Source: Haloferax litoreum
GTDB taxonomy: Archaea; Halobacteriota; Halobacteria; Halobacteriales; Haloferacaceae
NCBI RefSeq assembly: GCF_009674605.1
Contig: NZ_WKJO01000001.1
Coordinates: 2,790,001-2,854,000, forward strand
DNA length: 64,000 nucleotides
Direction: 5' to 3'
Shown here: piece after piece, positions 42,154 through 51,980 of the stretch
Layout: each line of letters opens with the position of its first letter
Position numbering within the stretch: the first letter of the stretch is position 1
Position numbers and translations under genes: made by a program
Notes under the pieces: model-generated
What the model was told of the DNA's origin: nothing
Database searches by the model: none
The model's input: only the letters and a program-made list of their open reading frames with translations

Positions 42154-42536
42154 TGCAGTGAGGAGCGACGCGACGAACGAACCGGCATGACGGGTTCGCA
42201 ACCCTACGAGACGAGTGAAACGAGTCTCGGTTCGGTTCGAATCCCGTCACGCCCGCTTCACTCACGTCGTTCGTTCAGCGGGCGTTCCTGAGACCCACTC
42301 GCTTCGCTCGCGGGACTCCCGTCACGCCCTTTTGTACTTTGTGAGGTATCGCGAGTAGTGAACACGGTCAGCAGGGAGCGAACAAAGTGAGCGAGTGGGG
42401 TTCGAATCCCTTGTCTTCGTTCACGACCTGCAGCGTACAGTGCTGCACTCCCGTCACGCCCGTTCTGCGACGAACGTGCTGAGCGGACGGTATTTCGCGC
42501 GCCAACGTTCTTCCAAAAACCAGAACCGAACCTCCC
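42154..42536 (+). repeat. intergenic region with repeated 3' tails of tRNA-Arg
   Basis: The last 22 nt of the tRNA gene (42132-42153) recur exactly at 42234-42255. Shorter copies of CCCGTCACGCCC occur at 42318-42329 and 42450-42461, and a T-arm piece GGGGTTCGAATCCC lies at 42397-42410. Between them are short sequences rich in GAGYGAAGCGAG-like words. No integrase or coding gene is present. The repeats look like scars of repeated insertion and excision or duplication at the tRNA 3' end. Confidence 0.85.
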
Positions 42537-43067
42537 TCACTTGTTCCGCCAGTAGTAGACGAGTGCGCCGACGCCGACGGTGTTGACGACGAAGTTCGTG
42601 ATACCACCGATGACGGGGATGGCGGCGAGGACGGTTGCGACGAATGCACCGGCGACGAGGTGCCCCCAGCGCGACGTCTCGACGTTTGCCGCTTCGAGGA
42701 GTCGCTCACCCACGTAGATGAAGACGAGTGCCCCGCCGAACAGCGAGACGAATATCATCAGGAAGATGAGCGGGACGGCCACGACGATACCGATGAGCGT
42801 GATGATGAGGACGATGATGACGACGATGAACGCCACGAAGATGCCGAATCCCCAGAGGAACGAGGTGACGGGTTCGTCCTCGATGGTGTCGATGACTCTC
42901 TCGGTGAAGTCGGGCGCGAGCGCAATGAGCAGAGCGCCGAGGATGAGCGTTCCGACGAACGTCCCCACGGCAGAGACGGTCGAACCGAAGAACCGCGCGA
43001 ACGTGCTGGGGTCGGCCCCCGGCGTAATCGGTGCTTGCTGCAGGATTGTGAGTGTGAATGGGTCCAT
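42537..43067 (-). CDS. multi-pass membrane protein of unknown function
   Basis: 176 residues from MDPFTLTILQQAPITP at 43067; an in-frame Met at 43082 is possible. About four hydrophobic segments are visible: VGTFVGTLILGALLIALA, VTSFLWGFGIFVAFIVVIIVLIITLIGIVVAVPLIFLMIFVSLFG, and a C-terminal pair LVAGAFVATVLAAIPVIGG and FVVNTVGVGALVYYW. The C-terminal two-thirds resembles the membrane part of haloarchaeal bactofilin-like proteins, but no bactofilin domain is present here. Divergent from ltrA. Confidence 0.7.
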   Translation of the reverse strand: MDPFTLTILQQAPITPGADPSTFARFFGSTVSAVGTFVGTLILGALLIALAPDFTERVIDTIEDEPVTSFLWGFGIFVAFIVVIIVLIITLIGIVVAVPLIFLMIFVSLFGGALVFIYVGERLLEAANVETSRWGHLVAGAFVATVLAAIPVIGGITNFVVNTVGVGALVYYWRNK

Positions 43068-43204
43068 AGTCGGAACTCTCATCGAAACAACATAGTGGTT
43101 CGCACCGGACTGACAGTGGTCCAGTGCAGTGTTTTTAGGCGGTCGCCGTCTGTCTGACAACCAACTCGCGGCAGTGCTATACTCTGTCACGACCTCTACT
43201 GACT

Positions 43205-44392
43205 ATGCGATTCCCGCTTCGAGTCGCCGGCCCACGACTCCAGACCGACGAGACGACTGGCCGACACGCGACGTGGTTCGAACTCTTCTTCGACCTCGTG
43301 TTCGTCGTCGCCGTCGCGGAGTTGGCCCACGACCTCGCCACCGACGTGACTGGTCTTCGACTCGTCGGGTTCGTCGGTCTGTTCGTTCCGATATTTATCG
43401 TCTGGATGAACTTCTCGTACTACGCAGACCTCTTCGGCGAGGAGGGACTCGACCGAGTCGGCCTGTTCGTCGCGATGTTCGTCGTCGCCGCACTAGCGAC
43501 CACGTTGCACGACGCACTCGCCGGCCAACTGCGCGGGTTCATCGTCTCGTATCTCGCGCTCCGAGTCGTGTTACTCGTCTTGTACGCACGGGCGAGGATG
43601 GCGAACCCCGACGTACGGCAGTTCACCGGTCGATACATCGCGCTCTATGGTCTCGGTGCCTTGTTCTGGGTGGCGGCGCTGGCGTTCGATGGACTGGCCC
43701 AGTTCGTGCTCGTCGGTATCGGACTCGCCATCGAAATCGTTACACCCGGGGTCACGTACTTCACCGTCGACGAACGTCCCGCACAGGTGTCGCACATGCC
43801 CGAACGGTTTGGTCTGTTTACCATCATCGTACTCGGTGAGGTGGTCGTCGCCGTCGTCTCAGGCATCAGTGGAACCGAGTGGTCAGTACCCGCAGTCGGC
43901 GCGGCGGTGGCATCTTTCGTCGCGGCGGTGGCCGTGTGGCGTCTCTACTTCGCGTACGTCCGCGAAGACACCATTACCGACCTCGTCCGTGGTGACTTCG
44001 ACTTCTTCGCTGGAATGGGGTACACCTACGGCCACTTCGGCGTCACGCTCGGGATTACCGCGGCAGGTGTCGGGTCTCTCCTCGTCATCGTCGCGGCGGG
44101 CGAAGGGGTGTCGGTGGCCTTCTTCGACCGACTCGCACTGGGCGGGGGTGTCGCAGTGTTCCTCCTCGGAATCGCACTCACCCACGGAGCAGTGGGAACA
44201 ATCAGCCAATCAGTCGCGGGTGTGTGGGTGGCAGGTTCGTTCGTCGCCGTCGTGTTCGCGGTCAGTATCGCGAATCCCGTCGTACTCGTCACCACTATCG
44301 CGCTTCTCCTTGGCGCACTCGCCGCACTCGAATTCGTGTTGTCGACAGACTCGGTCACGCCAACTCCAGATGCGCCTCGCCCGCCGACGTGA
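43205..44392 (+). CDS. low temperature requirement protein A (LtrA) family membrane protein
   Basis: 395 residues with about eleven membrane segments. The diagnostic N-terminus is TWFELFFDLVFVVAVAELAHDL, and HMPERFGLFTIIVLGEVVVAVVSGI is the second conserved LtrA motif (ERF-x-L-x4-LGE). The biochemical role of LtrA is unknown in any domain. It is separated from the pilus locus by about 200 bp of promoter-rich sequence. Confidence 0.88.
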   Translation: MRFPLRVAGPRLQTDETTGRHATWFELFFDLVFVVAVAELAHDLATDVTGLRLVGFVGLFVPIFIVWMNFSYYADLFGEEGLDRVGLFVAMFVVAALATTLHDALAGQLRGFIVSYLALRVVLLVLYARARMANPDVRQFTGRYIALYGLGALFWVAALAFDGLAQFVLVGIGLAIEIVTPGVTYFTVDERPAQVSHMPERFGLFTIIVLGEVVVAVVSGISGTEWSVPAVGAAVASFVAAVAVWRLYFAYVREDTITDLVRGDFDFFAGMGYTYGHFGVTLGITAAGVGSLLVIVAAGEGVSVAFFDRLALGGGVAVFLLGIALTHGAVGTISQSVAGVWVAGSFVAVVFAVSIANPVVLVTTIALLLGALAALEFVLSTDSVTPTPDAPRPPT

Positions 44393-44588
44393 GGGCGTCG
44401 CCTGTCTGACGGTGCTCCCCCGGTAGGAGGGCTGACTCGGGGCATAAATCACTGCTTTAGCGGTCGGTCTGTAGAATTCGAAGTACACACCGTATATAAA
44501 CTCGTATAAAAACAGTCCTTAAACGGACGCTATAATGTAAATAGTCTGGGAAAAAGACTTTTCCATTAACCCGAATATCCGAGGGACA

Positions 44589-47500
44589 ATGGCAAGGAAA
44601 GACGCCGACGGTTCCGGGCCAAAGGCGATCGAGGGTGACGCGGAGTCACCGGTGGAGGGCGATGCCGCCCCGGACCAGGCGTCAAACGCCCGCTTAGGCG
44701 AGTATACGTGGGCCGACTTCCTCGACGAATATGGGGAAGACGGCGATGTCGAGGCCCTCTATGGCTTCGACCCGCGGACCCGCACGGAGACACCGGGTAG
44801 TTCACGGTGGGGAGAAGACGAGGAACACGAGGTTCCGACCCCAGACCGCACAGATTGGGAGAGCGTCGTGCTCGACCCCGAGAACTATCTCGACTTCCAC
44901 CCGGTCGACGTGGCCGAATTCGTCGGGAAGCGAGGCGCGCACGCGACGGACATTCACGAACAGTTCGAAGAGTTCTGTGACCCCGAGACCACGCCGGTCG
45001 TCAAAGACGAGTGGATGTGGGAGCACTACAAACGAGAGTATTACTACGAAGACGATGGCTCCCGCCCGCGGGACAGCGACGGCGACATCGAGCGTTTCGA
45101 CGCCGAAGATGCCCTCGGGTTCGACCCCGACTATATCGAGAACGCACTCGCACGAGGTGCCCAACGCGCCGACGAACTCGACGAGGTCATCGACACTCGG
45201 ACGGTCGACGTCGACGAAGACCTCGACGAAGACGAGTTCTTCTCCAGTGCAGACGGCACGACGACGCTGGCGAACCGCTACGACCTCGAAAAGGCGGTTC
45301 CGATGGAGAAGAAGACACACTTCCGTGAGGTCGAACGGTACTGGGTCAACAAGCCCTACGCGTTCGTCGTCATCTTCCACTCGGTCAAAGAGAACGAGAA
45401 GAAGTACTACGCGGTCGAACCCTACCTGAACCGCGTCGAGGACGACCTGACAGAGTTCCTCACGAGCAAACTCCGGAACGCAATCAAGTACAGCGAAGAG
45501 AGCATCGTCCGAAACGGCGAGGACAACCGTGGGGCAGTCATCGAGGCGGAGACGTACGACCTCCTGTCGCGATACGACCTCTACGACAAGCCAGCATCGA
45601 AGGCGCTCGCGTCCGACGGGGCGACCGAGTCGTCCGGTCTCATGGACCGTCTCGGACTCGGCGGACTGTTCGGTGGGAACGACGAGCCTGACTCGACGGG
45701 CACGGCCACAGTTCCAGACGGCGGCAGTGCGTCTCTCTTCGGCGGCGTCGCCTCACGACTCGGACTCGGTGGGTTCACCGGCGGGTCGAAACGAACGAAC
45801 CGCGACGACGCACCGCTCGGCGGTATCGACGGCATCGCCGCACGCCCAGAGTCCGCAGTTCTCGCAGACGACGAGGCAGACCTGAACGACTATCAAGTCC
45901 AGAAGCTCCAGTACTACCTCCGCCGCGACTTCATCGGGTACGAGCGAATCGACGGCATCAAACACGACATCAACGTCGAGGACATCTCGTGTGACGGGTA
46001 CAACTCCCCGGTGTTCGTCTACCACTCCGACTACGAACAGATTATCTCGAACATCTACCACGGCGAGGGCGAACTCGACGACTTCGTCGTCAAACTCGCA
46101 CAGCGTTCCGGGAAGGGCATCTCGAAACGTCGGCCACAGGTCGACGCGACGCTGCCCGACGGGTCGCGTGCGCAACTCACACTCGGCCGAGAGGTGTCCG
46201 ACCACGGGACGAACTACACCATCCGTCAGTTCAAGGACGTCCCGTTCACGCCAATCGACCTCATCAACTGGTCGACGTTCTCGCTCGAAGAGATGGCGTT
46301 CCTGTGGCTTTGCATCGAGAACGACAAGAGTCTCATCTTCGCCGGCGGCACCGCGTCCGGGAAGACGACATCCCTGAACGCCGTCTCGCTGTTCATCCCG
46401 TCGAACACGAAAATCGTCTCCATCGAGGACACCCGCGAAGTCGAACTCCCACAACGAAACTGGATTGCGTCCGTCACGCGCCCCTCGTTCGCAGACGACG
46501 ACAAAGGCGACGTGGACGAGTTCGACCTGCTCGAAGCGGCGCTCCGTCAACGCCCCGACTACATCGTCATGGGAGAGATTCGTGGGGAAGAAGGCCGGAC
46601 GCTCTTTCAGGTTATGTCCACGGGTCACACCACCTACACGACGTTCCACGCGGACTCCGTGGGTGAAGTCCTCAAACGCTTCACGACCGCACCCATCAAC
46701 GTCTCGAAGACGATGTTCTCCGCGCTCGACCTGGTGTCTATCCAGACGTCGACGCGGGTCGATGGCAACAAGGTTCGCCGGAACAAGTCGCTCACCGAAA
46801 TCAACCACTACGACCCAGAGAACGACGAAATCAACGTTCAGGACGTCTACCAGTGGCAGGCAGAGACGGACGAGTTCCTCGAGATGGGGTCGTCGAACAC
46901 GCTCGAAGAGATAAAGTTCGACCGCGGGTGGGACCACAAGACGCTCGAACACGAGATTTTCAAGCGACAGGTGGTCCTCGCGTACCTCATCGACCGCGGC
47001 CTCAACACGTACACACAGGTCGCCGCGACGTTCCAGGCGTTCATCAACGACCAGGACACTATCATCGGCCTGATGGCCACCGACGACCTCGAACGCAGTC
47101 TCGAAGACCTGCGTGAGATGGAGTCGGTCCACATCAACATCGACCCCGAGAGCGAGGCGATGGTTCCCCGCCCCGACCCACCGGAACACGTCAGAGAACT
47201 CGCCAGAGAGATTCTCCGTCGGGCCGAAGAAGAACTCTTCCCCGACTACCGTAACCGCGACGTCGGCGAAGTCGCAGAGGCACTCGGGCACATGCGAAGC
47301 GAACCCGACGTCGAGGCGACGCCCGGCGAACGGAACGAACTCGACTCGCTCGAAGAGGCCACTAGCGACCCTGCCCTCGGCGAAGGGTCAGAGCGGTCTG
47401 AACTCGACGCTGGTGACGAGACGCCCGAAATCGAAGGTGACGACGGTCCGTCGCCCATCGACGGCGAAGAAGAGACGCCGGCGCTCGAAGCAGCGATGGA

Positions 47501-47876
47501 GGACGCAGACGACCCGGACGAACAGGCGAAACGTGACGCCGCGACGGACCTGTGGGAGTCACTGCTCGAATCCGACGTCGAAGGCGAACCCAACGATTTC
47601 GGATTCGACGAAGAAGGCGACCCGACGTTCCCGGACCCGAAGGACGACGACATCGACCTCGACGACTTCTTCGGTGCATTCGGTATCGAGGAACCCAGTG
47701 ACTCGGCGTCGTCGGACGACGACTCGACCACCACGGAGGCGGACGCGAGCGAAGACGCCGACGCCGCCGACGAGACGGTCGACGAGTCGTGGGGCGGGTT
47801 CAAAGCGGCAGAGACAGACACGCCAGACGAAGAGAAGACGGAGTCACAGTCCGTCCAGCGCGACGAGGACGAGTAG
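44589..47876 (+). CDS. pilB3: type IV pilus assembly ATPase, PilB/TadA type (PilB3-like)
   Basis: 1095 residues, much longer than a typical PilB. Parts: an acidic N-terminal region (1-240) with the N1 domain, a Gly-rich insertion (about 345-415) holding two DRLGLGGLFGG/SRLGLGGFTGG copies, then the ATPase core with Walker A GGTASGKTT (586-594), Walker B MGEIRGEE (about 662-669) and the His box GHTTYTTFHAD (about 678-688). The last 180 residues are an acidic, Ser/Asp/Glu-rich tail. It is followed at once by pilC. The symbol is from recalled locus layout in Haloferax and may not transfer. Confidence 0.93.
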   Translation: MARKDADGSGPKAIEGDAESPVEGDAAPDQASNARLGEYTWADFLDEYGEDGDVEALYGFDPRTRTETPGSSRWGEDEEHEVPTPDRTDWESVVLDPENYLDFHPVDVAEFVGKRGAHATDIHEQFEEFCDPETTPVVKDEWMWEHYKREYYYEDDGSRPRDSDGDIERFDAEDALGFDPDYIENALARGAQRADELDEVIDTRTVDVDEDLDEDEFFSSADGTTTLANRYDLEKAVPMEKKTHFREVERYWVNKPYAFVVIFHSVKENEKKYYAVEPYLNRVEDDLTEFLTSKLRNAIKYSEESIVRNGEDNRGAVIEAETYDLLSRYDLYDKPASKALASDGATESSGLMDRLGLGGLFGGNDEPDSTGTATVPDGGSASLFGGVASRLGLGGFTGGSKRTNRDDAPLGGIDGIAARPESAVLADDEADLNDYQVQKLQYYLRRDFIGYERIDGIKHDINVEDISCDGYNSPVFVYHSDYEQIISNIYHGEGELDDFVVKLAQRSGKGISKRRPQVDATLPDGSRAQLTLGREVSDHGTNYTIRQFKDVPFTPIDLINWSTFSLEEMAFLWLCIENDKSLIFAGGTASGKTTSLNAVSLFIPSNTKIVSIEDTREVELPQRNWIASVTRPSFADDDKGDVDEFDLLEAALRQRPDYIVMGEIRGEEGRTLFQVMSTGHTTYTTFHADSVGEVLKRFTTAPINVSKTMFSALDLVSIQTSTRVDGNKVRRNKSLTEINHYDPENDEINVQDVYQWQAETDEFLEMGSSNTLEEIKFDRGWDHKTLEHEIFKRQVVLAYLIDRGLNTYTQVAATFQAFINDQDTIIGLMATDDLERSLEDLREMESVHINIDPESEAMVPRPDPPEHVRELAREILRRAEEELFPDYRNRDVGEVAEALGHMRSEPDVEATPGERNELDSLEEATSDPALGEGSERSELDAGDETPEIEGDDGPSPIDGEEETPALEAAMEDADDPDEQAKRDAATDLWESLLESDVEGEPNDFGFDEEGDPTFPDPKDDDIDLDDFFGAFGIEEPSDSASSDDDSTTTEADASEDADAADETVDESWGGFKAAETDTPDEEKTESQSVQRDEDE

Positions 47877-49919
47877 ATGAGCAATTTCGACGCCGAGAAC
47901 TCCGCGGGACTTGACCGAAGCACCGACACACTCGGTGACGCCTTCTATCCACTCTTTCAGATTCTCTTCGACGAAGACGGCGAGTTCGTCGCGGACGTCG
48001 AAGAGAAACTCCAGCAAGCGCGGATGCCGAACACCGTCGAACTGTACCTCTCACGGGCGCTCGCAGTGGGTGTCCTCGTCGGACTCTCGCTGTGGATTCT
48101 CGGAATGTCGCTCGGATACGGCATCTTCGCGCTCGGACTCGTGTCGGCGGAATCGATAAGCCTCGGTATCCCCGTCGGGAGCGAATCGACTGCCGAACTC
48201 CTCCGCTCACTCGTCATGCCTGCTGCGGTCACTGTCTCGGGCATCGTCTTCGGGTCCATCGGGTTCGCACTCGGATTCGGGACACTCGTGGGGATGCCGT
48301 ACTCGAAAGCGTCCGCCCGGAAGCGCGAGATAAACATGCTCCTCTCGGACGCCATCTCGTTCATGTACGCGCTGTCGGTGGGGGGACTGAACCAACTCGA
48401 AATCCTCGAAGCGATGGCGCGCGCAGACGACACCTACGGCGAAGTCTCGCGCGAGTTCCAGAGCATCGTCCAAGAGACGGAGTACTTCGGAACCGACTAC
48501 CGAAACGCGATTCGCCAGCAGGCACTTCTCACACCGTCCGACGAACTCTCCCAGTTCCTCACTGACATGCTCTCTATCGTCAACTCTGGCGGTGACATGG
48601 AGGGCTTCCTCAAGGACAAGAAAGACAAGCACCTCCGGACGGCCAAACAGCAACAAGAACAGACGCTGGACACGATGGAACTGTTCGGCGAGATGTACAT
48701 GACGCTCTCGTTGTTCCCACTGCTCCTCATCATCATCCTCGTCATCATGAGCATGCTCGGGAAGGCACAACAGGAACTCCTCTACGCCACCGTCTACGGC
48801 CTCATTCCGCTCGTCGGCGTCGGGTTCTTGGTCCTCATCTCGACGGTCAAGCAAGACGAGATTGGCGATGGGTTCCTCGCACCGGCGAACGGGAGTGCCC
48901 GACTCCAGGGCCAGCAACAAGAGGGTCTCGTTCACATGGGACTCGTCGAGTCGTACGTCGGCGAGTACAGTCTGTTCTCGCGCATCAAGGACCGCGAAGG
49001 GACGTACAAGACGCGAGAGTTACTCCGGCAACCACACGTCTTCTTCAAACAACACCCGCTTTTCACCCTCGCGCTGACCGTTCCCGCCTCGATGGTCCTC
49101 CTCGCGGTTGCCGTCGTCGGAGGGTCTGCGCCCACGTCGTGGGAGGGGATGATTGCACAACCCATCTGGGGAACCGTCATCTGGTTCTACGTCCCCGTCT
49201 ACCTCGTCACCGTCCCGCTGGCAGTCTTCCACGAGTGGAACGTCCACTCCCGGTCTGCGATAACCGGGAAACTCTCGGACAACCTCCGAAAGCTTTCGAG
49301 TGCGAACGACACCGGCCAGACGCTCCTCGAATCGTTCAAAACCGTCGCCGACACGTCCTCCGGGAAACTCGCCGACGAGTTCGAGATAATGTACGCGAAG
49401 GTCAACTACGGGATGAGTCTCCGTGAGGCACTCGTCGAGTTCAACAACAAGTACCACATCCCGCGCCTCGCTCGGACGGTCAAACTCATCACGAAGGCCC
49501 AAGAGGCGTCCAGCCAGATTACGGAAGTCCTGACGACTGCCGCACAGTCCTCCGAGAACCAAGACGACATCGAGCGGGAACGTATCGCACGGACCCGGAT
49601 GCAGGTCGCGATTATCCTCATGACCTACGTCACGCTGTTGGCGGTCATGGCCATCCTGAAGACGCAGTTCCTCGACGTGATGGCGGGCCTCTCGTCACAG
49701 GCGTCCGGGTCCAGTGGCGGCGTCTCCGGTGGTCCGAGTTTCGGCGGTGCACTCGACCCGGACCTCATGTCGCTCCTGTTCTTCCACGGGGTCACCCTTC
49801 AAGCGGTGCTCTCGGGGTTCATCAGCGGCTACATCCGTAACGCCGACCTCCTCGCGGGGGTCAAGTTCGTCGTCGTCCTGCAGACGCTCGCACTCGGGGT
49901 CTGGATGGTGGTTGGCTGA
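47877..49919 (+). CDS. pilC3: type IV pilus assembly membrane protein PilC/TadC type
   Basis: 680 residues with two T2SF domains, each a helical cytoplasmic unit bounded by membrane helices. First unit: MLLSDAISFMYALSVGGLNQLEILEAMARADDTYGEVSREF; second: LSDNLRKLSSANDTGQTLLESFKTVADTSSGKLADEFEIMYAKVNYGMSLREALVEF. About nine membrane helices. It starts on the base after pilB and ends in TGATG overlap with the first pilin-like gene. It is the platform protein of pilus assembly. Confidence 0.93.
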   Translation: MSNFDAENSAGLDRSTDTLGDAFYPLFQILFDEDGEFVADVEEKLQQARMPNTVELYLSRALAVGVLVGLSLWILGMSLGYGIFALGLVSAESISLGIPVGSESTAELLRSLVMPAAVTVSGIVFGSIGFALGFGTLVGMPYSKASARKREINMLLSDAISFMYALSVGGLNQLEILEAMARADDTYGEVSREFQSIVQETEYFGTDYRNAIRQQALLTPSDELSQFLTDMLSIVNSGGDMEGFLKDKKDKHLRTAKQQQEQTLDTMELFGEMYMTLSLFPLLLIIILVIMSMLGKAQQELLYATVYGLIPLVGVGFLVLISTVKQDEIGDGFLAPANGSARLQGQQQEGLVHMGLVESYVGEYSLFSRIKDREGTYKTRELLRQPHVFFKQHPLFTLALTVPASMVLLAVAVVGGSAPTSWEGMIAQPIWGTVIWFYVPVYLVTVPLAVFHEWNVHSRSAITGKLSDNLRKLSSANDTGQTLLESFKTVADTSSGKLADEFEIMYAKVNYGMSLREALVEFNNKYHIPRLARTVKLITKAQEASSQITEVLTTAAQSSENQDDIERERIARTRMQVAIILMTYVTLLAVMAILKTQFLDVMAGLSSQASGSSGGVSGGPSFGGALDPDLMSLLFFHGVTLQAVLSGFISGYIRNADLLAGVKFVVVLQTLALGVWMVVG

Positions 49920-50419
49920 TGCGACGACGTGACCACACCGCCGGAACCGAACGGAGTCGGGCACAGACGACGCTCGACTACGCCGTCGGCGTCGGAATCT
50001 TCCTCCTCGCCATCGCGTGGGTCATCGGAACCGTCCCCCAAATCGTCCAACCGTTCGACGACGCGCAGGACCGTCCTCTCGTCGCCAACCGTGCGGCTGA
50101 CCACCTCGCGGGTGGCGCACTCTCGCCACCGGGGGAACAGACGGTTCTCGACACGGAGTGTGTCGAGGGATTCTTCGAAAATACGTCGCCGCCGGCCGAC
50201 TGTGAGTACGGAACCGGACCGGTCGAAGACGCGATCGGTGTCGGAGACACGTACGACGTGAACGTCACGCTCGTTCGGGATGGGTCGGTCGTATCGCTTC
50301 CCGGTGGGTCAGATGCGACGCGCGGTGAGCCTGTACCGACCTCCGGGCAAGTCGTCGCCGCTCGCCGCTCGGTTCTCGTCGACGGACAACTCCACCAACT
50401 ACTGGTGAGGGTCTGGTAA
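49919..50419 (+). CDS. pilin-like protein 1 (type IV pilin N-terminus)
   Basis: 166 residues. The N-terminus RSRAQTTLDYAVGVGIFLLAIAWVIG has the charged stretch, cleavage-like RA-Q site and the 20-residue hydrophobic H-domain of archaeal class III signals. The mature part has two cysteines (CVEGFF, DCEYGTG) and beta-like strands. It begins inside the pilC stop (TGATG). Likely a minor pilin or pseudopilin. Confidence 0.75.
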   Translation: MRRRDHTAGTERSRAQTTLDYAVGVGIFLLAIAWVIGTVPQIVQPFDDAQDRPLVANRAADHLAGGALSPPGEQTVLDTECVEGFFENTSPPADCEYGTGPVEDAIGVGDTYDVNVTLVRDGSVVSLPGGSDATRGEPVPTSGQVVAARRSVLVDGQLHQLLVRVW

Positions 50420-50421
50420 CG

Positions 50422-51012
50422 ATGGACCGTGGACAAGCACACGCACTCGAGGCGTTCGTCGCCGCCACCGTCCTGCTGGCGAGTGTCACCTTCGCCCTCC
50501 AGGTGACCGCCGTCACACCCCTAACTGCGAGTACGTCGAGTCAACACATCGAGAACCAGCAAGCAGCAGTCGCACAGGGACTCCTCGACGCCGCGGCCGA
50601 AAACGGGTCGCTCAAGCGCACACTCCTCCTCGAAAATATCAGTGCAGAAGAAGGGGGGAACTACGTCGCTGGCGGCCCGCCGACGGTGTTCGGGCGGATG
50701 CTCAACGACACGTTCCGTGACCGCGGAATCGCGTTCAACGTAATCGTATACTCTGTCCAATCAAATCAAGAGGGGAAGGCACTCAACCGAGTCAGTCTCG
50801 TCCACATGGGGCAACCGAGCGACCACGCCGCGTCGGCGTCTCGTCTCGTTACGCTCATGGACGACGACGTGCTCCACGAAGTGGACGACAGGACTGCCAT
50901 TCCGACGACGACGAGGCTCGACTCGGCGTCGTCGTTCTACGTCGACCAGCGACACGATACGGACCCAGTGTGGTCCGCGTTGAAAGTAGAGGTGGTCGTA
51001 TGGCGGATGTGA
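50422..51012 (+). CDS. pilin-like protein 2
   Basis: 196 residues. The N-terminus MDRGQAHALEAFVAATVLLASVTFALQV shows RG-Q followed by Glu at the position expected for pilin Glu5 and a long hydrophobic helix, as in class III signals. The mature domain is Ser/Asp/Val rich with no membrane helix. It starts 2 bp after the previous gene and ends inside the next one. It matches the small haloarchaeal DUF72xx pilin-locus families. Confidence 0.75.
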   Translation: MDRGQAHALEAFVAATVLLASVTFALQVTAVTPLTASTSSQHIENQQAAVAQGLLDAAAENGSLKRTLLLENISAEEGGNYVAGGPPTVFGRMLNDTFRDRGIAFNVIVYSVQSNQEGKALNRVSLVHMGQPSDHAASASRLVTLMDDDVLHEVDDRTAIPTTTRLDSASSFYVDQRHDTDPVWSALKVEVVVWRM

Positions 51013-51980
51013 CGCTCCCCTCGCGAGACGCCGGTGAGGGCCGTGGGCAACTCTTCCTCATCACTGCCCTCGCAATCGCCGTCCTGTTGGTTAGTCTCGC
51101 GTTGATTCTCAACACCGCAATCTACACCGAGAACATCGCCACCCGGACGACCGACACGCAACTCGACGAGGCGACGAGCGCACAGCGCGTCGCCGTCGAT
51201 ACTGGAGGCGTGATTTTGGATGCAGAAAATCGGCGTGGTGGGTCACCCTCGGATATCGAGTCCCGATTCGAGACCACACTGGCGAACTGGAGTTCGTCGG
51301 CGGCGACGTTGGAGGCGACGAACGGGTTCACGACGAACGTCTCGTACACTGGGACGAACACGACTGGCTTGCGAGTCCACCAAGACGACGCCTCACGGGA
51401 CTTCACCGACAACTCGTCGAAAGTCGAATGGGTGGTCATCGAAGATGGCCGCGTTCGCGGTATCCGGTTCAACGTCTCGCGGACCAGTCTCGATAGCACC
51501 CCTTCCGACGCCTTCAGGCTCGAAATCGACAACAACGACGGTGGCACGAACGACGACGTGCGAGTCACGATGCACGACGATGGGACAAACGTCGTCGTCA
51601 CCGTGGAAAACGAGACTGGTGTCGTCGGTTCCTGTGCAGTCGAACCGACGAACGACGGTTCACTCGTCGTGGACGTAAGCGACGCGACTGTGGGGACACA
51701 GTACTGCCCACCACTCGAAACCGCTCACGACGAGGTCGACGGCGAAATCGACCTCGAGTTCGACAACGCGGACAACGCAACCGGAACGTACGAACTGTAC
51801 GCGACGAACGACGATACCAACCTCTTCGACCTGTTCGATGGGGACGAATACGCGACGGTCGGAAGCGGGTACTGGCCCGTTCAACAGGACGCGATATACG
51901 ACGCTAACGTGACGTTCGTGTTCCAGTCCAGTGGGACGACTGTGAAAAAGGAAATCCGAATCGCACCGGGTGAACTCTGA
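51000..51980 (+). CDS. pilin-like protein 3
   Basis: 326 residues from the ATG at 51000; the frame opens earlier, at 50970, within the previous gene. An N-terminal GRGQLFLITALAIAVLLVSLALILNT is class III signal-like, after a 12-residue polar head. The large domain is rich in Asp, Asn and Thr (DNNDGGTNDDVRVTMHDDGTNVVV, FDNADNATGTYELYA) with several N-x-T/S sequons, as expected of a glycosylated surface protein. Overlaps both neighbours. Confidence 0.75.
   Translation: MADVTLPSRDAGEGRGQLFLITALAIAVLLVSLALILNTAIYTENIATRTTDTQLDEATSAQRVAVDTGGVILDAENRRGGSPSDIESRFETTLANWSSSAATLEATNGFTTNVSYTGTNTTGLRVHQDDASRDFTDNSSKVEWVVIEDGRVRGIRFNVSRTSLDSTPSDAFRLEIDNNDGGTNDDVRVTMHDDGTNVVVTVENETGVVGSCAVEPTNDGSLVVDVSDATVGTQYCPPLETAHDEVDGEIDLEFDNADNATGTYELYATNDDTNLFDLFDGDEYATVGSGYWPVQQDAIYDANVTFVFQSSGTTVKKEIRIAPGEL

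Noticed and set aside
45753-47291. 512-residue frame antisense to pilB
   Set aside because: High-GC shadow frame with Val/Arg/Asp bias; the plus-strand ATPase motifs are unambiguous.
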